In this document: piece after piece, positions 45,008-52,671 of the stretch | How the letters are laid out: every line of letters starts with the position of its first letter | Numbering within the stretch: the stretch's first letter is position 1 | Notes under the pieces: generated by a model | Told to the model about the DNA's origin: nothing | What the model saw: only the letters and a program-made list of their open reading frames with translations | Database searches by the model: none | Made by a program: the position numbers and the translations under genes | NCBI RefSeq assembly: GCF_024519315.1 | Contig: NZ_JANIIC010000043.1 | Coordinates: 35,083 to 99,082 of the forward strand | Direction of reading: 5' to 3' | From: Streptomyces malaysiensis subsp. samsunensis | GTDB taxonomy: Bacteria; Actinomycetota; Actinomycetes; Streptomycetales; Streptomycetaceae | DNA: 64,000 bases

Positions 45008-45796
45008 ATGGCCATCGTGCCGAACGGACCCGTGTTGGCGTTGCGCGGGATCTCCAAGCGGTTCGGCGCCGTCCAGGCGCTCACCGACATCGATCTGGAG
45101 GTCCACGCCGGTGAAGTCGTCGCCCTGGTGGGCGACAACGGCGCCGGCAAGTCGACCCTCGTCAAGTCCATCGCCGGAGTCGGCCCCGCCGACGAAGGCG
45201 TCATCGAGTGGCAGGGCAGGCCCGTCCAGGTCACCCGGCCGCACGACGCCCAGGAGCTGGGCATCGCGACCGTCTACCAGGACCTCGCCCTCTGCGACAA
45301 CATCGACGTCGTCGGCAACCTCTTCCTCGGCCGCGAGATCCTGCGCGCCGGGGTGCTCGACGAGGTCGAAATGGAGCGGCGCTCCCGTGAGTTGCTCCAG
45401 ACCCTGTCGATCCGCATCCCCAGTGTGCGGATCCCGATCGCCTCGCTCTCGGGTGGCCAGCGGCAGACCGTCGCCATCGCCCGTTCGATGCTCGGCGAGC
45501 CCAAGCTGGTGATCCTGGACGAGCCGACCGCCGCCCTCGGTGTCGAGCAGACCGCGCAGGTCCTCGACCTGGTGGAGCGGCTCCGCGACCGCGGCCTCGC
45601 CGTCATCCTCATCAGCCACAACATGGCCGACGTCAAGGCCGTCGCGGACCGTGTCGCGGTGCTGCGGCTGGGCCGTAACAACGGCACCTTCGATGTGAAG
45701 ACCACCTCTCAGGAAGACATCATTTCCGCCATCACCGGCGCCACGGACAACGCCGTGACCCGCCGCAAGGCGCGTAGCGGGGAGGTCGCGAAGTGA
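45008..45796 (+). CDS. xylG: sugar ABC transporter ATPase, XylG type (single domain)
   Basis: A 262-residue ATPase with Walker A GDNGAGKST, Q-loop VYQDLALCDN, signature LSGGQRQ, Walker B LVILDEP and H-loop ILISHN. Proteobacterial XylG has two fused ATPase domains (about 500 residues); this one has a single domain, so it must act as a homodimer. It overlaps xylH by 4 bases. Confidence 0.92.
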   Translation: MAIVPNGPVLALRGISKRFGAVQALTDIDLEVHAGEVVALVGDNGAGKSTLVKSIAGVGPADEGVIEWQGRPVQVTRPHDAQELGIATVYQDLALCDNIDVVGNLFLGREILRAGVLDEVEMERRSRELLQTLSIRIPSVRIPIASLSGGQRQTVAIARSMLGEPKLVILDEPTAALGVEQTAQVLDLVERLRDRGLAVILISHNMADVKAVADRVAVLRLGRNNGTFDVKTTSQEDIISAITGATDNAVTRRKARSGEVAK

Positions 45797-47109
45797 CCAC
45801 GAACGTCCACCAGACCAACGACGGCCCGTCGAACGGCGGCAACAATGCGGGCGGCCCGGCCGACGCCAACCCCGTCGCCAAGGACGCGGTCACCGTCGTC
45901 GACCCCCGGCTGCTGGTCCGTCAGGAGGGGTTCAAGGGCTATCTGACGGAGTTCGGCCGCAAGATGCGCAGCGGCGAACTGGGCGTGGTCCCGGTCATCG
46001 TCGGCATCGCCATCATCTGGGCGGTCTTCCAGTGGAAGGACAGCGCCTTCCTCTCGCCCAAGAACCTCTCCGACCTCTCCATCCTGCTCGGCGGCACCGG
46101 CATGATCTCGGTCGGGATCGTCTTCGTGCTGCTGCTCGGTGAGATCGACCTGTCCGTCGGCTCGGTCAGCGGTCTGGCCGCGGCCACCCTGGCGGTGCTC
46201 AACGTCAACCACGGGGTGCCCGAGGGGATCGCGGTGATCGCGGCGCTCGCCAGTGGCGCGGCCCTCGGCGCGGTGCACGGCTTCTTCTTCGCCAAGATAG
46301 GCGTTCCGGCCTTCGTGGTGACCCTGGCCGGTCTGCTGGCCTGGAACGGTCTGATGCTCCAGGTGCTCGGCACCACCGGCACCATCAGCATCGCGGACGA
46401 CAGCTTCGTGCGCGATCTCACCGCCCACTACTTCAGCCAGCTCATCGCCGCCTACGGCGTGGCCGCGCTGGCGACGGCGGCCTTCTTCCTCGTCCAGTTC
46501 CTGGACAGCAGGCGCCGTAAGGCGGTCGGCATCCCCTCGCGGCCGCTGAGCGAGATCCTGGTCCGCACGGCCGTGCTCGCGGTGATCCTCTTCACCGCGG
46601 CCTGGCGGCTCAACCAGTACAAGGGTCTGCCGCTCGCCCTGGTGATCTTCGTGGCGGTCCTGGTGATCCTCGACTTCGTGGTCCGCCGCACCTCCTACGG
46701 ACGCAAGGTGATCGCCCTCGGCGGCAGCGTCGAGGCCGCCCGCCGCGCGGGTATCAACGTTGTCGCCATCCGGATCTCGGTCTACTCGCTGGCCGGTCTG
46801 ATGGCCGCCACCGGCGGCATCATGATCGCCTCCCGGATCGGCTCCGCCAGCCAGCAGGCCGGCACCGGCAACCTGCTGATGGAGGCCATCGCGGCCGCGG
46901 TCATCGGCGGCACCAGCCTCTTCGGTGGCCGTGGCTCGGTCTGGTCGGCGCTGCTCGGCATGCTGGTCATCGGCTCGATCTCGTCCGGGATGAACCTGCT
47001 GGGCGTCGCGAACTCCGTCCAGTACATGATCACCGGTGGAGTGCTGCTGGCCGCCGTCGTCATCGACTCGGTGTCGCGCAGGACACAACGCACCGCGGGT
47101 CGCGGCTGA
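45793..47109 (+). CDS. xylH: sugar ABC transporter permease, XylH type
   Basis: A 438-residue permease of the BPD_transp_2 family. After a ~50-residue hydrophilic, Asn/Gly-rich N-terminus there are about ten helices. The family block GEIDLSVGSVSGLAA and the later ALGGSVEAARRAGINV and GGTSLFGGRGS are intact. GTG start at 45793 overlaps the xylG stop. It completes the xylFGH importer. Confidence 0.92.
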   Translation: MTTNVHQTNDGPSNGGNNAGGPADANPVAKDAVTVVDPRLLVRQEGFKGYLTEFGRKMRSGELGVVPVIVGIAIIWAVFQWKDSAFLSPKNLSDLSILLGGTGMISVGIVFVLLLGEIDLSVGSVSGLAAATLAVLNVNHGVPEGIAVIAALASGAALGAVHGFFFAKIGVPAFVVTLAGLLAWNGLMLQVLGTTGTISIADDSFVRDLTAHYFSQLIAAYGVAALATAAFFLVQFLDSRRRKAVGIPSRPLSEILVRTAVLAVILFTAAWRLNQYKGLPLALVIFVAVLVILDFVVRRTSYGRKVIALGGSVEAARRAGINVVAIRISVYSLAGLMAATGGIMIASRIGSASQQAGTGNLLMEAIAAAVIGGTSLFGGRGSVWSALLGMLVIGSISSGMNLLGVANSVQYMITGGVLLAAVVIDSVSRRTQRTAGRG

Positions 47110-47128
47110 CCACGGTCCTCTTCGCCCG

Positions 47129-47162
47129 GCTGCCCGGTGCCTCCGCGGAGGCACCGGGCAGC
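47129..47162 (+). terminator. terminator after xylFGH
   Basis: A perfect 16-base stem (47129-47144 with 47147-47162, starting GCTGCCCGGTGCC) closed by a 2-base centre, 20 bases after the xylH stop. Confidence 0.85.
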
Positions 47163-47303
47163 CGTCTGAGGGGAACACACGGGTGGCTGAAAAGAACACG
47201 CGTGACGGAGATTGCATGGGGGGAGGTCTGCGCCGGAGGGCGGAACATTAGACTCGGGCGGACCGGCAAGCTCCATGGAGACGCTCGAAGCAAGGAGGCA
47301 CGG

Positions 47304-49262
47304 GTGCTGCTGACCCGCATCACGGGACCGCGCGATCTGGACCGGCTCACTGCGGAGGAGCTCGACCAGCTGGCCGCGGAGATCCGCACCTTTCTCGTCG
47401 ACGCCGTCTCCAAGACCGGTGGCCACCTAGGCCCCAACCTCGGTGTGGTGGAGCTGACCATCGCCCTGCACCGGGTCTTCGACTCGCCCCGGGACAAGGT
47501 GCTGCTGGACACCGGCCACCAGTCCTACGTCCACAAGCTGCTCACCGGCCGCCAGGACTTCTCCAAGCTCAAGCGCAAGGGCGGTTTGTCCGGTTATCCC
47601 TCGCGGGCCGAGTCCGAGCACGACGTCATCGAGAACAGCCACGCCTCGGCCGTCCTCGGCTGGGCCGAGGGCATCGCCAAGGCCAATGAGCTGCTCGGCA
47701 AGCAGGACCATGTGGTCGCCGTGATCGGCGACGGCGCGCTGACCGGCGGTATGGCCTGGGAGGCGCTCAACAACATCGCCGCCGCCAAGAACCGCCCGCT
47801 GGTCATCGTGGTGAACGACAACGAGTGGTCGTACTCCCCGACCATCGGCGGCCTCGCCAACCACCTCGCCACGCTCCGCACCACCGACGGCTACGAGCGC
47901 TTCCTCGCCCGCGGGAAGGACATCCTGGAGCGCACCCCGGTCGTGGGCCGGCCGCTCTACGAGACGCTGCACGGCGCCAAGAAGGGGCTCAAGGACTTCA
48001 TCGCCCCGCAGGGCATGTTCGAGGACCTGGGGCTGAAGTACGTCGGCCCGATCGACGGCCATGACATCGAGGCCCTGGAGTCCGCGCTCCAGCGGGCGAA
48101 GCGTTTCGGCGGCCCGGTCATCGTGCACTGCCTCACCGAGAAGGGCCGCGGCTACACCCCGGCCGAGCAGGACGAGACCGACCGCTTCCACGGCATCGGC
48201 CCGATCCACCCCGACACCGGGCTGCCGATCTCCGCGGGCGGCGCCGACTGGACCTCGGTCTTCGGCGAGGAGATGGTCAAGCTGGGCGAGGAGCGCGAGG
48301 ACATCGTCGCGATCACCGCCGCGATGCTGCACCCGGTGGGCCTCACCGAGTTCGCCAAGCGCTTCCCGGACCGGGTCTTCGACGTGGGCATCGCCGAGCA
48401 GCACGGCGCCGTCTCCGCGGCGGGCCTGGCCACCGGCGGTCTGCACCCGGTCTTCGCCGTCTACGCCACCTTCCTCAACCGCGCCTTCGACCAGGTGCTG
48501 ATGGACGTGGCCCTGCACAAGTGCGGGGTGACCTTCGTCCTGGACCGCGCCGGTATCACCGGCACCGACGGCCCCTCGCACAACGGCATGTGGGACATGT
48601 CGCTCCTCCAGGTCGCCCCGGGGCTGCGGATCGCCGCCCCGCGCGACGCCGACCAGGTCCGCGCCCAGCTGCGCGAGGCCGTGGCGGTGGAGGACGCGCC
48701 GACCGTGGTGCGTTACTCCAAGGGCGCGGTGGGCCCGGCGGTCGCGGCCGTGGGCCGGATCGGCGGGATGGATGTGCTCCGCGAGCCCTCCGAGGCCGCG
48801 GGGAACGCCCCGGACGTGCTGCTGGTCTCGGTCGGCGCGCTCGCCCCGATGTGTCTGGAGATCGCCGACCTCCTCGACAAACAGGGCATTTCCACCACTG
48901 TGGTCGACCCCCGCTGGGTCAAGCCGGTGGACGAGGAACTGCCCGTGCTCGCCGACCTCCACCGCGTCGTGGTGGTCGTCGAGGACAACATCCGGGTCGG
49001 CGGCGTCGGCGCGGCCGTCGCCCAGGCGCTGCGCGACGGCGGCTTCGACATGCCGGTGCGCAACTTCGGCATCCCGCCGCGCTTCCTGGAGCACGCCTCC
49101 CGCAAGGAGGTCATGGCGGAGATCGGGCTGACCGCGCCGGACATCGCCCGGCAGATCACCGGGCTGGTCTCCAGGATCGGCGGCGGCTACGAGTCCGCGG
49201 CCGCGGACTCCCAGGGCGCCGATGTGACCCGCCCGACGACGGCCGAGCCGGTGCGCGACTGA
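47304..49262 (+). CDS. dxs: 1-deoxy-D-xylulose-5-phosphate synthase
   Basis: Thiamine-diphosphate enzyme joining pyruvate and glyceraldehyde-3-phosphate, the first step of the MEP isoprenoid pathway. It is 652 residues. The ThDP motif is GDGALTGGMAWEALNN; other hallmarks are HLGPNLGVVELT, DTGHQSYVHKLLTGR, the catalytic-domain FDVGIAEQH and the C-terminal transketolase domain. The GTG at 47304 with AAGGAGG is clearly the start; the longer frame upstream is non-coding. A -10-like TAGACT lies about 50 bases before it. Confidence 0.96.
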   Translation: MLLTRITGPRDLDRLTAEELDQLAAEIRTFLVDAVSKTGGHLGPNLGVVELTIALHRVFDSPRDKVLLDTGHQSYVHKLLTGRQDFSKLKRKGGLSGYPSRAESEHDVIENSHASAVLGWAEGIAKANELLGKQDHVVAVIGDGALTGGMAWEALNNIAAAKNRPLVIVVNDNEWSYSPTIGGLANHLATLRTTDGYERFLARGKDILERTPVVGRPLYETLHGAKKGLKDFIAPQGMFEDLGLKYVGPIDGHDIEALESALQRAKRFGGPVIVHCLTEKGRGYTPAEQDETDRFHGIGPIHPDTGLPISAGGADWTSVFGEEMVKLGEEREDIVAITAAMLHPVGLTEFAKRFPDRVFDVGIAEQHGAVSAAGLATGGLHPVFAVYATFLNRAFDQVLMDVALHKCGVTFVLDRAGITGTDGPSHNGMWDMSLLQVAPGLRIAAPRDADQVRAQLREAVAVEDAPTVVRYSKGAVGPAVAAVGRIGGMDVLREPSEAAGNAPDVLLVSVGALAPMCLEIADLLDKQGISTTVVDPRWVKPVDEELPVLADLHRVVVVVEDNIRVGGVGAAVAQALRDGGFDMPVRNFGIPPRFLEHASRKEVMAEIGLTAPDIARQITGLVSRIGGGYESAAADSQGADVTRPTTAEPVRD

Positions 49263-49291
49263 GCCACCGGGCCACCGCCCCCATCCCGTCC

Positions 49292-49326
49292 GGGCCGGTC
49301 GGAGCGCTTCCTGCTCCGACCGGCCC
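49292..49326 (+). terminator. terminator after dxs
   Basis: GGGCCGGTCGGAGC pairs perfectly with GCTCCGACCGGCCC over a 7-base loop. A second weaker hairpin (CCGCCCCC/GGGGGCGG) follows before the permease gene. Confidence 0.8.
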
Positions 49327-49447
49327 AGCGTGTGTCGCGCGGACCGCCCCCATCGGGTGAATCGGGGGCGGCCCAGAGTGTGTACCCCTCGCCGCCGACC
49401 GGTAGCCACAAGCATGACCCGCACGGGCAGGCGTGGAGGTGGCATCG

Positions 49448-50986
49448 GTGAGCGAGCGGGAACCCGAGGGCCGCTCCGGCGGCGGCTCCGGTCGCAAGGG
49501 CCGGCCGGCCTATCTGCGGACGAAGTCGATCGAGCAGTCCATCAAGGACACCGAGGAGCCCGAGCACGCCCTCACCCGGTCCCTGTCCGCCCTGGACCTC
49601 ACGGTCTTCGGCGTCGGCGTGATCATCGGAACCGGCATCTTCGTCCTCACCGGGGCCGTCGCCAAGGAGCAGGCGGGCCCCGCGACCGCCCTCGCCTTCG
49701 TCGTCGCGGGCATCGTCTGCGCGCTGGCCGCCCTCTGCTACGCCGAGTTCGCCTCGACCGTCCCGGTGGCCGGATCCGCGTACACCTTCTCGTACGCCTC
49801 GCTGGGCGAACTGCCCGCCTGGACCATCGGCTGGGACCTGGTGCTGGAGTTCGCGCTCGGCACCGCCGTGGTCGCGGTCGGCTGGTCGGGCTACATCCGC
49901 GCGCTGCTGGCCAACGCCGGTTTGGAGCTGCCCGCGGCGCTGTCCGGCCCCGATGTGGCGCACGGTTTCTCCTTCGATGTGCTCTCCGCCGCGCTGGTGC
50001 TGGTGCTCACCGCGATCCTGGTCCTCGGGATGAAGCTGTCGGCGCGGGTCACCTCGGTGGTGGTCGCGGTGAAGGTGGCCGTGGTGCTGCTGGTCATCAT
50101 CGCGGGCTCCTTCTTCGTCGACCCGGCCAACTACCGCCCCTTCATCCCCGAGGCCAAGGGCTCGATCTCGGGTTCCGGACTCACCGCGCCGCTGATCCAG
50201 CTGATGTCCGGCTACCAGCCGACCACCTTCGGCGTCGAGGGCATCTTCACCGCCGCCGCCGTGGTCTTCTTCGCCTTCATCGGCTTCGACATCGTGGCCA
50301 CCGCGGCGGAGGAGACCAGGAACCCCCAGCGGGACGTGCCCCGGGGCATCCTCGGTTCGCTCTTCATCTGCACCGTGCTCTACGTCGGCGTGTCCGTCGT
50401 GGTCACCGGGATGCAGAAGTACACCGAGCTGAGCGTGGACGCCCCGCTCGCCGACGCCTTCAAGGCCACCGGACACCCCTTCTACGCGGGCGTCATCAGC
50501 TTCGGCGCCGCGGTCGGGCTCACCACGGTGTGCATGATCCTGCTGCTCGGCCAGAGCCGGGTGTTCTTCGCGATGAGCCGGGACGGGCTGCTGCCCAGGG
50601 TCTTCTCCGGGGTGCATCCGCGCTTCCGCACGCCGTACCGCTCGACGATCCTGCTCGGCGTGATCATCGCCATCGTCTCCGGGTTCACCAGCATCTCCCA
50701 ACTGGCGGCCCTGGTGAACATCGGCACGCTCTTCGCCTTCGTCGTGGTCGCCCTGGGCGTGCTGATCCTCCGTCGCACCCGGCCCGATCTGCCCCGCGCC
50801 TTCCGCACGCCCTGGATGCCGGTGCTGCCGGTCGTGTCGGTGGTCGCGTCGCTGTGGCTGATGCTCAATCTGCCCGCCGAGACCTGGCTGCGGTTCGCGG
50901 TGTGGATGGCCATCGGCTTCATCGTCTACTTCCTCTACGGGCGCCGCCACAGCCGGGTGACCGAGGCGGGGACGCGCGGGGAGTAG
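49448..50986 (+). CDS. APC-family amino acid permease
   Basis: A 512-residue integral membrane protein with about 12-14 helices. The APC signature GVGVIIGTGIFVLTG is in the first helix, and GFDIVATAAEETRNPQRDVPRGI marks the conserved cytoplasmic loop of the cationic-amino-acid transporter subfamily. The GTG at 49448 has GGAGGT 7 bases before it; a GTG at 49433 is the alternative. Substrate is unknown. Confidence 0.9.
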   Translation: MSEREPEGRSGGGSGRKGRPAYLRTKSIEQSIKDTEEPEHALTRSLSALDLTVFGVGVIIGTGIFVLTGAVAKEQAGPATALAFVVAGIVCALAALCYAEFASTVPVAGSAYTFSYASLGELPAWTIGWDLVLEFALGTAVVAVGWSGYIRALLANAGLELPAALSGPDVAHGFSFDVLSAALVLVLTAILVLGMKLSARVTSVVVAVKVAVVLLVIIAGSFFVDPANYRPFIPEAKGSISGSGLTAPLIQLMSGYQPTTFGVEGIFTAAAVVFFAFIGFDIVATAAEETRNPQRDVPRGILGSLFICTVLYVGVSVVVTGMQKYTELSVDAPLADAFKATGHPFYAGVISFGAAVGLTTVCMILLLGQSRVFFAMSRDGLLPRVFSGVHPRFRTPYRSTILLGVIIAIVSGFTSISQLAALVNIGTLFAFVVVALGVLILRRTRPDLPRAFRTPWMPVLPVVSVVASLWLMLNLPAETWLRFAVWMAIGFIVYFLYGRRHSRVTEAGTRGE

Positions 50987-51054
50987 GGGTGCTACGCCCC
51001 CTCCGGGCGGGGTGCTACGACCCCTCCGGGCGGGGTGCTACGACCCCTCCGGGC
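50986..51054. repeat. three tandem copies of a 23-bp unit
   Basis: Units at 50986-51008, 51009-51031 and 51032-51054 read GGGGTGCTACG(C/A)CCCCTCCGGGC. The array begins at the last base of the permease stop and runs into the 3' end of the convergent NYN-type gene, so it encodes part of that gene's last codons. Confidence 0.9.
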
Positions 51055-51442
51055 GGATTGTCCGGGGGCCCGTCACCTCCGCGTCCAGCGCGGATACCCG
51101 CGTCCGCAGCCCCTGGTCCGCCGTCACCACCAGGCAGGGACGCCCCTCGCCACGGGCCGCCACCACCGCCACGATGTGGTCGTCGCCGCTGCCCGGCGCG
51201 CTCTCCACCCGTACGCCCGCCACCGGTTCGACGCCCCGCGCCGTGCCCTCGACCACCATCACGATGTCCACCGGAGGGCGGGTGGCCCAGCCGGGCACGC
51301 CCGGCCGGCCGGGGAGCCCGGTCCCGGCGAGCGAGGCCAGCCGGTCGCGGAGCCGCTCGGCGGCCCCGCGCCGGTCGCGCCACCAGCCGTCGGGCACCGA
51401 GCCGACCACATTGGCGGCATCCACGACCACAACCCCATCCAT
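51038..51442 (-). CDS. small NYN/PIN-like (YacP-type) protein
   Basis: A 134-residue protein. The N-terminal VVVVDAANVVGSVPDGWWRDRRGAAERL fits the NYN-domain strand and conserved Asp-Asn, and SGDDHIVAVV and LVVTADQGLRTRV supply further acidic residues of the PIN-like site. These domains are metal-dependent RNases in many cases. The ATG at 51442 is used. Its last codons lie within the 23-bp repeat array, so the tail may vary between strains. Confidence 0.75.
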   Translation of the reverse strand: MDGVVVVDAANVVGSVPDGWWRDRRGAAERLRDRLASLAGTGLPGRPGVPGWATRPPVDIVMVVEGTARGVEPVAGVRVESAPGSGDDHIVAVVAARGEGRPCLVVTADQGLRTRVSALDAEVTGPRTIRPEGS

Positions 51443-51512
51443 AGTCCAGGCAAATTACTATGGACGTCGTTCGATCGGATGGAACGGCTCGGGGAAGGGT
51501 TGGCGGCGGGCC

Positions 51513-52565
51513 ATGGCGTTGCGGTTGCTCCGCGGCAAGGACGGCAGGCTCACGGCCTACGTACCGGTGACGGGCGGTCTCGCCCGCTGGACCGAGGACC
51601 GCCCCGGCGGGTCTTCATGGACCGGCCCATGGCTGATCCGGACCCCCGGGCTGTCCCAGGTGACGATCGCTCAAGGGCCGGACGGCTACGCCCATCTGGT
51701 GGGGCTGCGGCGCACGGAGGGCAAGGACGGGCCGAAGGTCGACCTCGACGTCGTTCATGCCATCCAGTTCCAGACGGGCCGCCCGCTGACGGCGTGGCAC
51801 TCCCTGGGCACCCCGCACCCCAAGGACCGCGCCAAGGCGCAGCGCACCGGCCCCCCGGCCGCGGCGCTTGACTCCTCCGGCGCCCTCCGCGTCTTCGTCC
51901 GCAACGCCGGGGGCGGGGTGAGCGCGCGGCGGCAGGACCCCAAGGGCACCTGGGAGCGCTGGACCGACTGGAAGGGCGAGCGGGTGCTGGGCGGGCTGTC
52001 GGCGGCCTCGACCGCCGACGGCCGTCTCGAACTGCTCGCACCGGCCGGGAAGGGCGCGGCGCTGCGCTGGTTCCAGCCCAAGCCCGGCGCCGCCCCGAAG
52101 CGTGGCGAGGACGTCCCCGCCGACGCCCGGCCTGATTCGGCGTCCGTGGTGGAGACCAGCCCCGGCACCCTCACCCACTACTGGCGCGACGCCCGCAGCG
52201 GTGAGCTCCTGGCCTGGCGGCCGGACGTCCCGGCCCCCGCGCCGCTTGGCGGGGCGGCGGGCACCGGCCCGGTCGCCGCGGTGCGCGCCGTGGTGGACGG
52301 CCATGACTGCACCGTTCTGGCCCACCAGGACACCGAGGCCGGCCGGCTGGCGGTCGCCGCCCACCCCAGCGAGGACGAGGCGGCGGGGGTGTGGTGGACC
52401 CCCACCGGCGAACAGGGCGCCCACACCCCGGCGCTGGCGCTCGACGGACAGGGCGGGGTGGTGCTGGCCGCGCTGAGTCTGGACGGAAAGCTCCTGGTGG
52501 CCCGTCAGAAGACCGACGAGCGCGGGCTGGCCCTCCATGCCTGGACCCGTGTGGGAGGCGGCTGA
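51513..52565 (+). CDS. PLL-like beta-propeller protein, unknown function
   Basis: A 350-residue repeat protein with no signal peptide. W-rich sheet repeats of about 45-50 residues recur, for example LARWTEDRPGGSSWTGPW, ARRQDPKGTWERWTDWKG and LTHYWRDARSGELLAW. This pattern is like PLL/tachylectin-type lectin propellers and like the C-terminal part of the broken GH27 enzyme at 13318-15137. The ATG at 51513 is the first usable start; the ribosome site is weak. A sugar-binding role is inference. Confidence 0.72.
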   Translation: MALRLLRGKDGRLTAYVPVTGGLARWTEDRPGGSSWTGPWLIRTPGLSQVTIAQGPDGYAHLVGLRRTEGKDGPKVDLDVVHAIQFQTGRPLTAWHSLGTPHPKDRAKAQRTGPPAAALDSSGALRVFVRNAGGGVSARRQDPKGTWERWTDWKGERVLGGLSAASTADGRLELLAPAGKGAALRWFQPKPGAAPKRGEDVPADARPDSASVVETSPGTLTHYWRDARSGELLAWRPDVPAPAPLGGAAGTGPVAAVRAVVDGHDCTVLAHQDTEAGRLAVAAHPSEDEAAGVWWTPTGEQGAHTPALALDGQGGVVLAALSLDGKLLVARQKTDERGLALHAWTRVGGG

Positions 52566-52671
52566 GCGGCGCGGCAGGCGGGCTGAGGGCCCGGCTGAGC
52601 GGCCGGGGGACGGCGCGGGCGCCGGACGGGACCCCTCGGCCCGCCCGGCGCCCGCGCCGTACGCCGTCCGG

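Noticed and set aside
46750..46770. Partial match to the GH92 operator (CAACGTTGTC)
   Set aside because: Lies inside the xylH coding sequence and lacks the full palindrome; coding constraint explains it.
50986..51054. CRISPR-like array
   Set aside because: Units are directly adjacent without spacers and only three copies exist; it is a simple tandem repeat.
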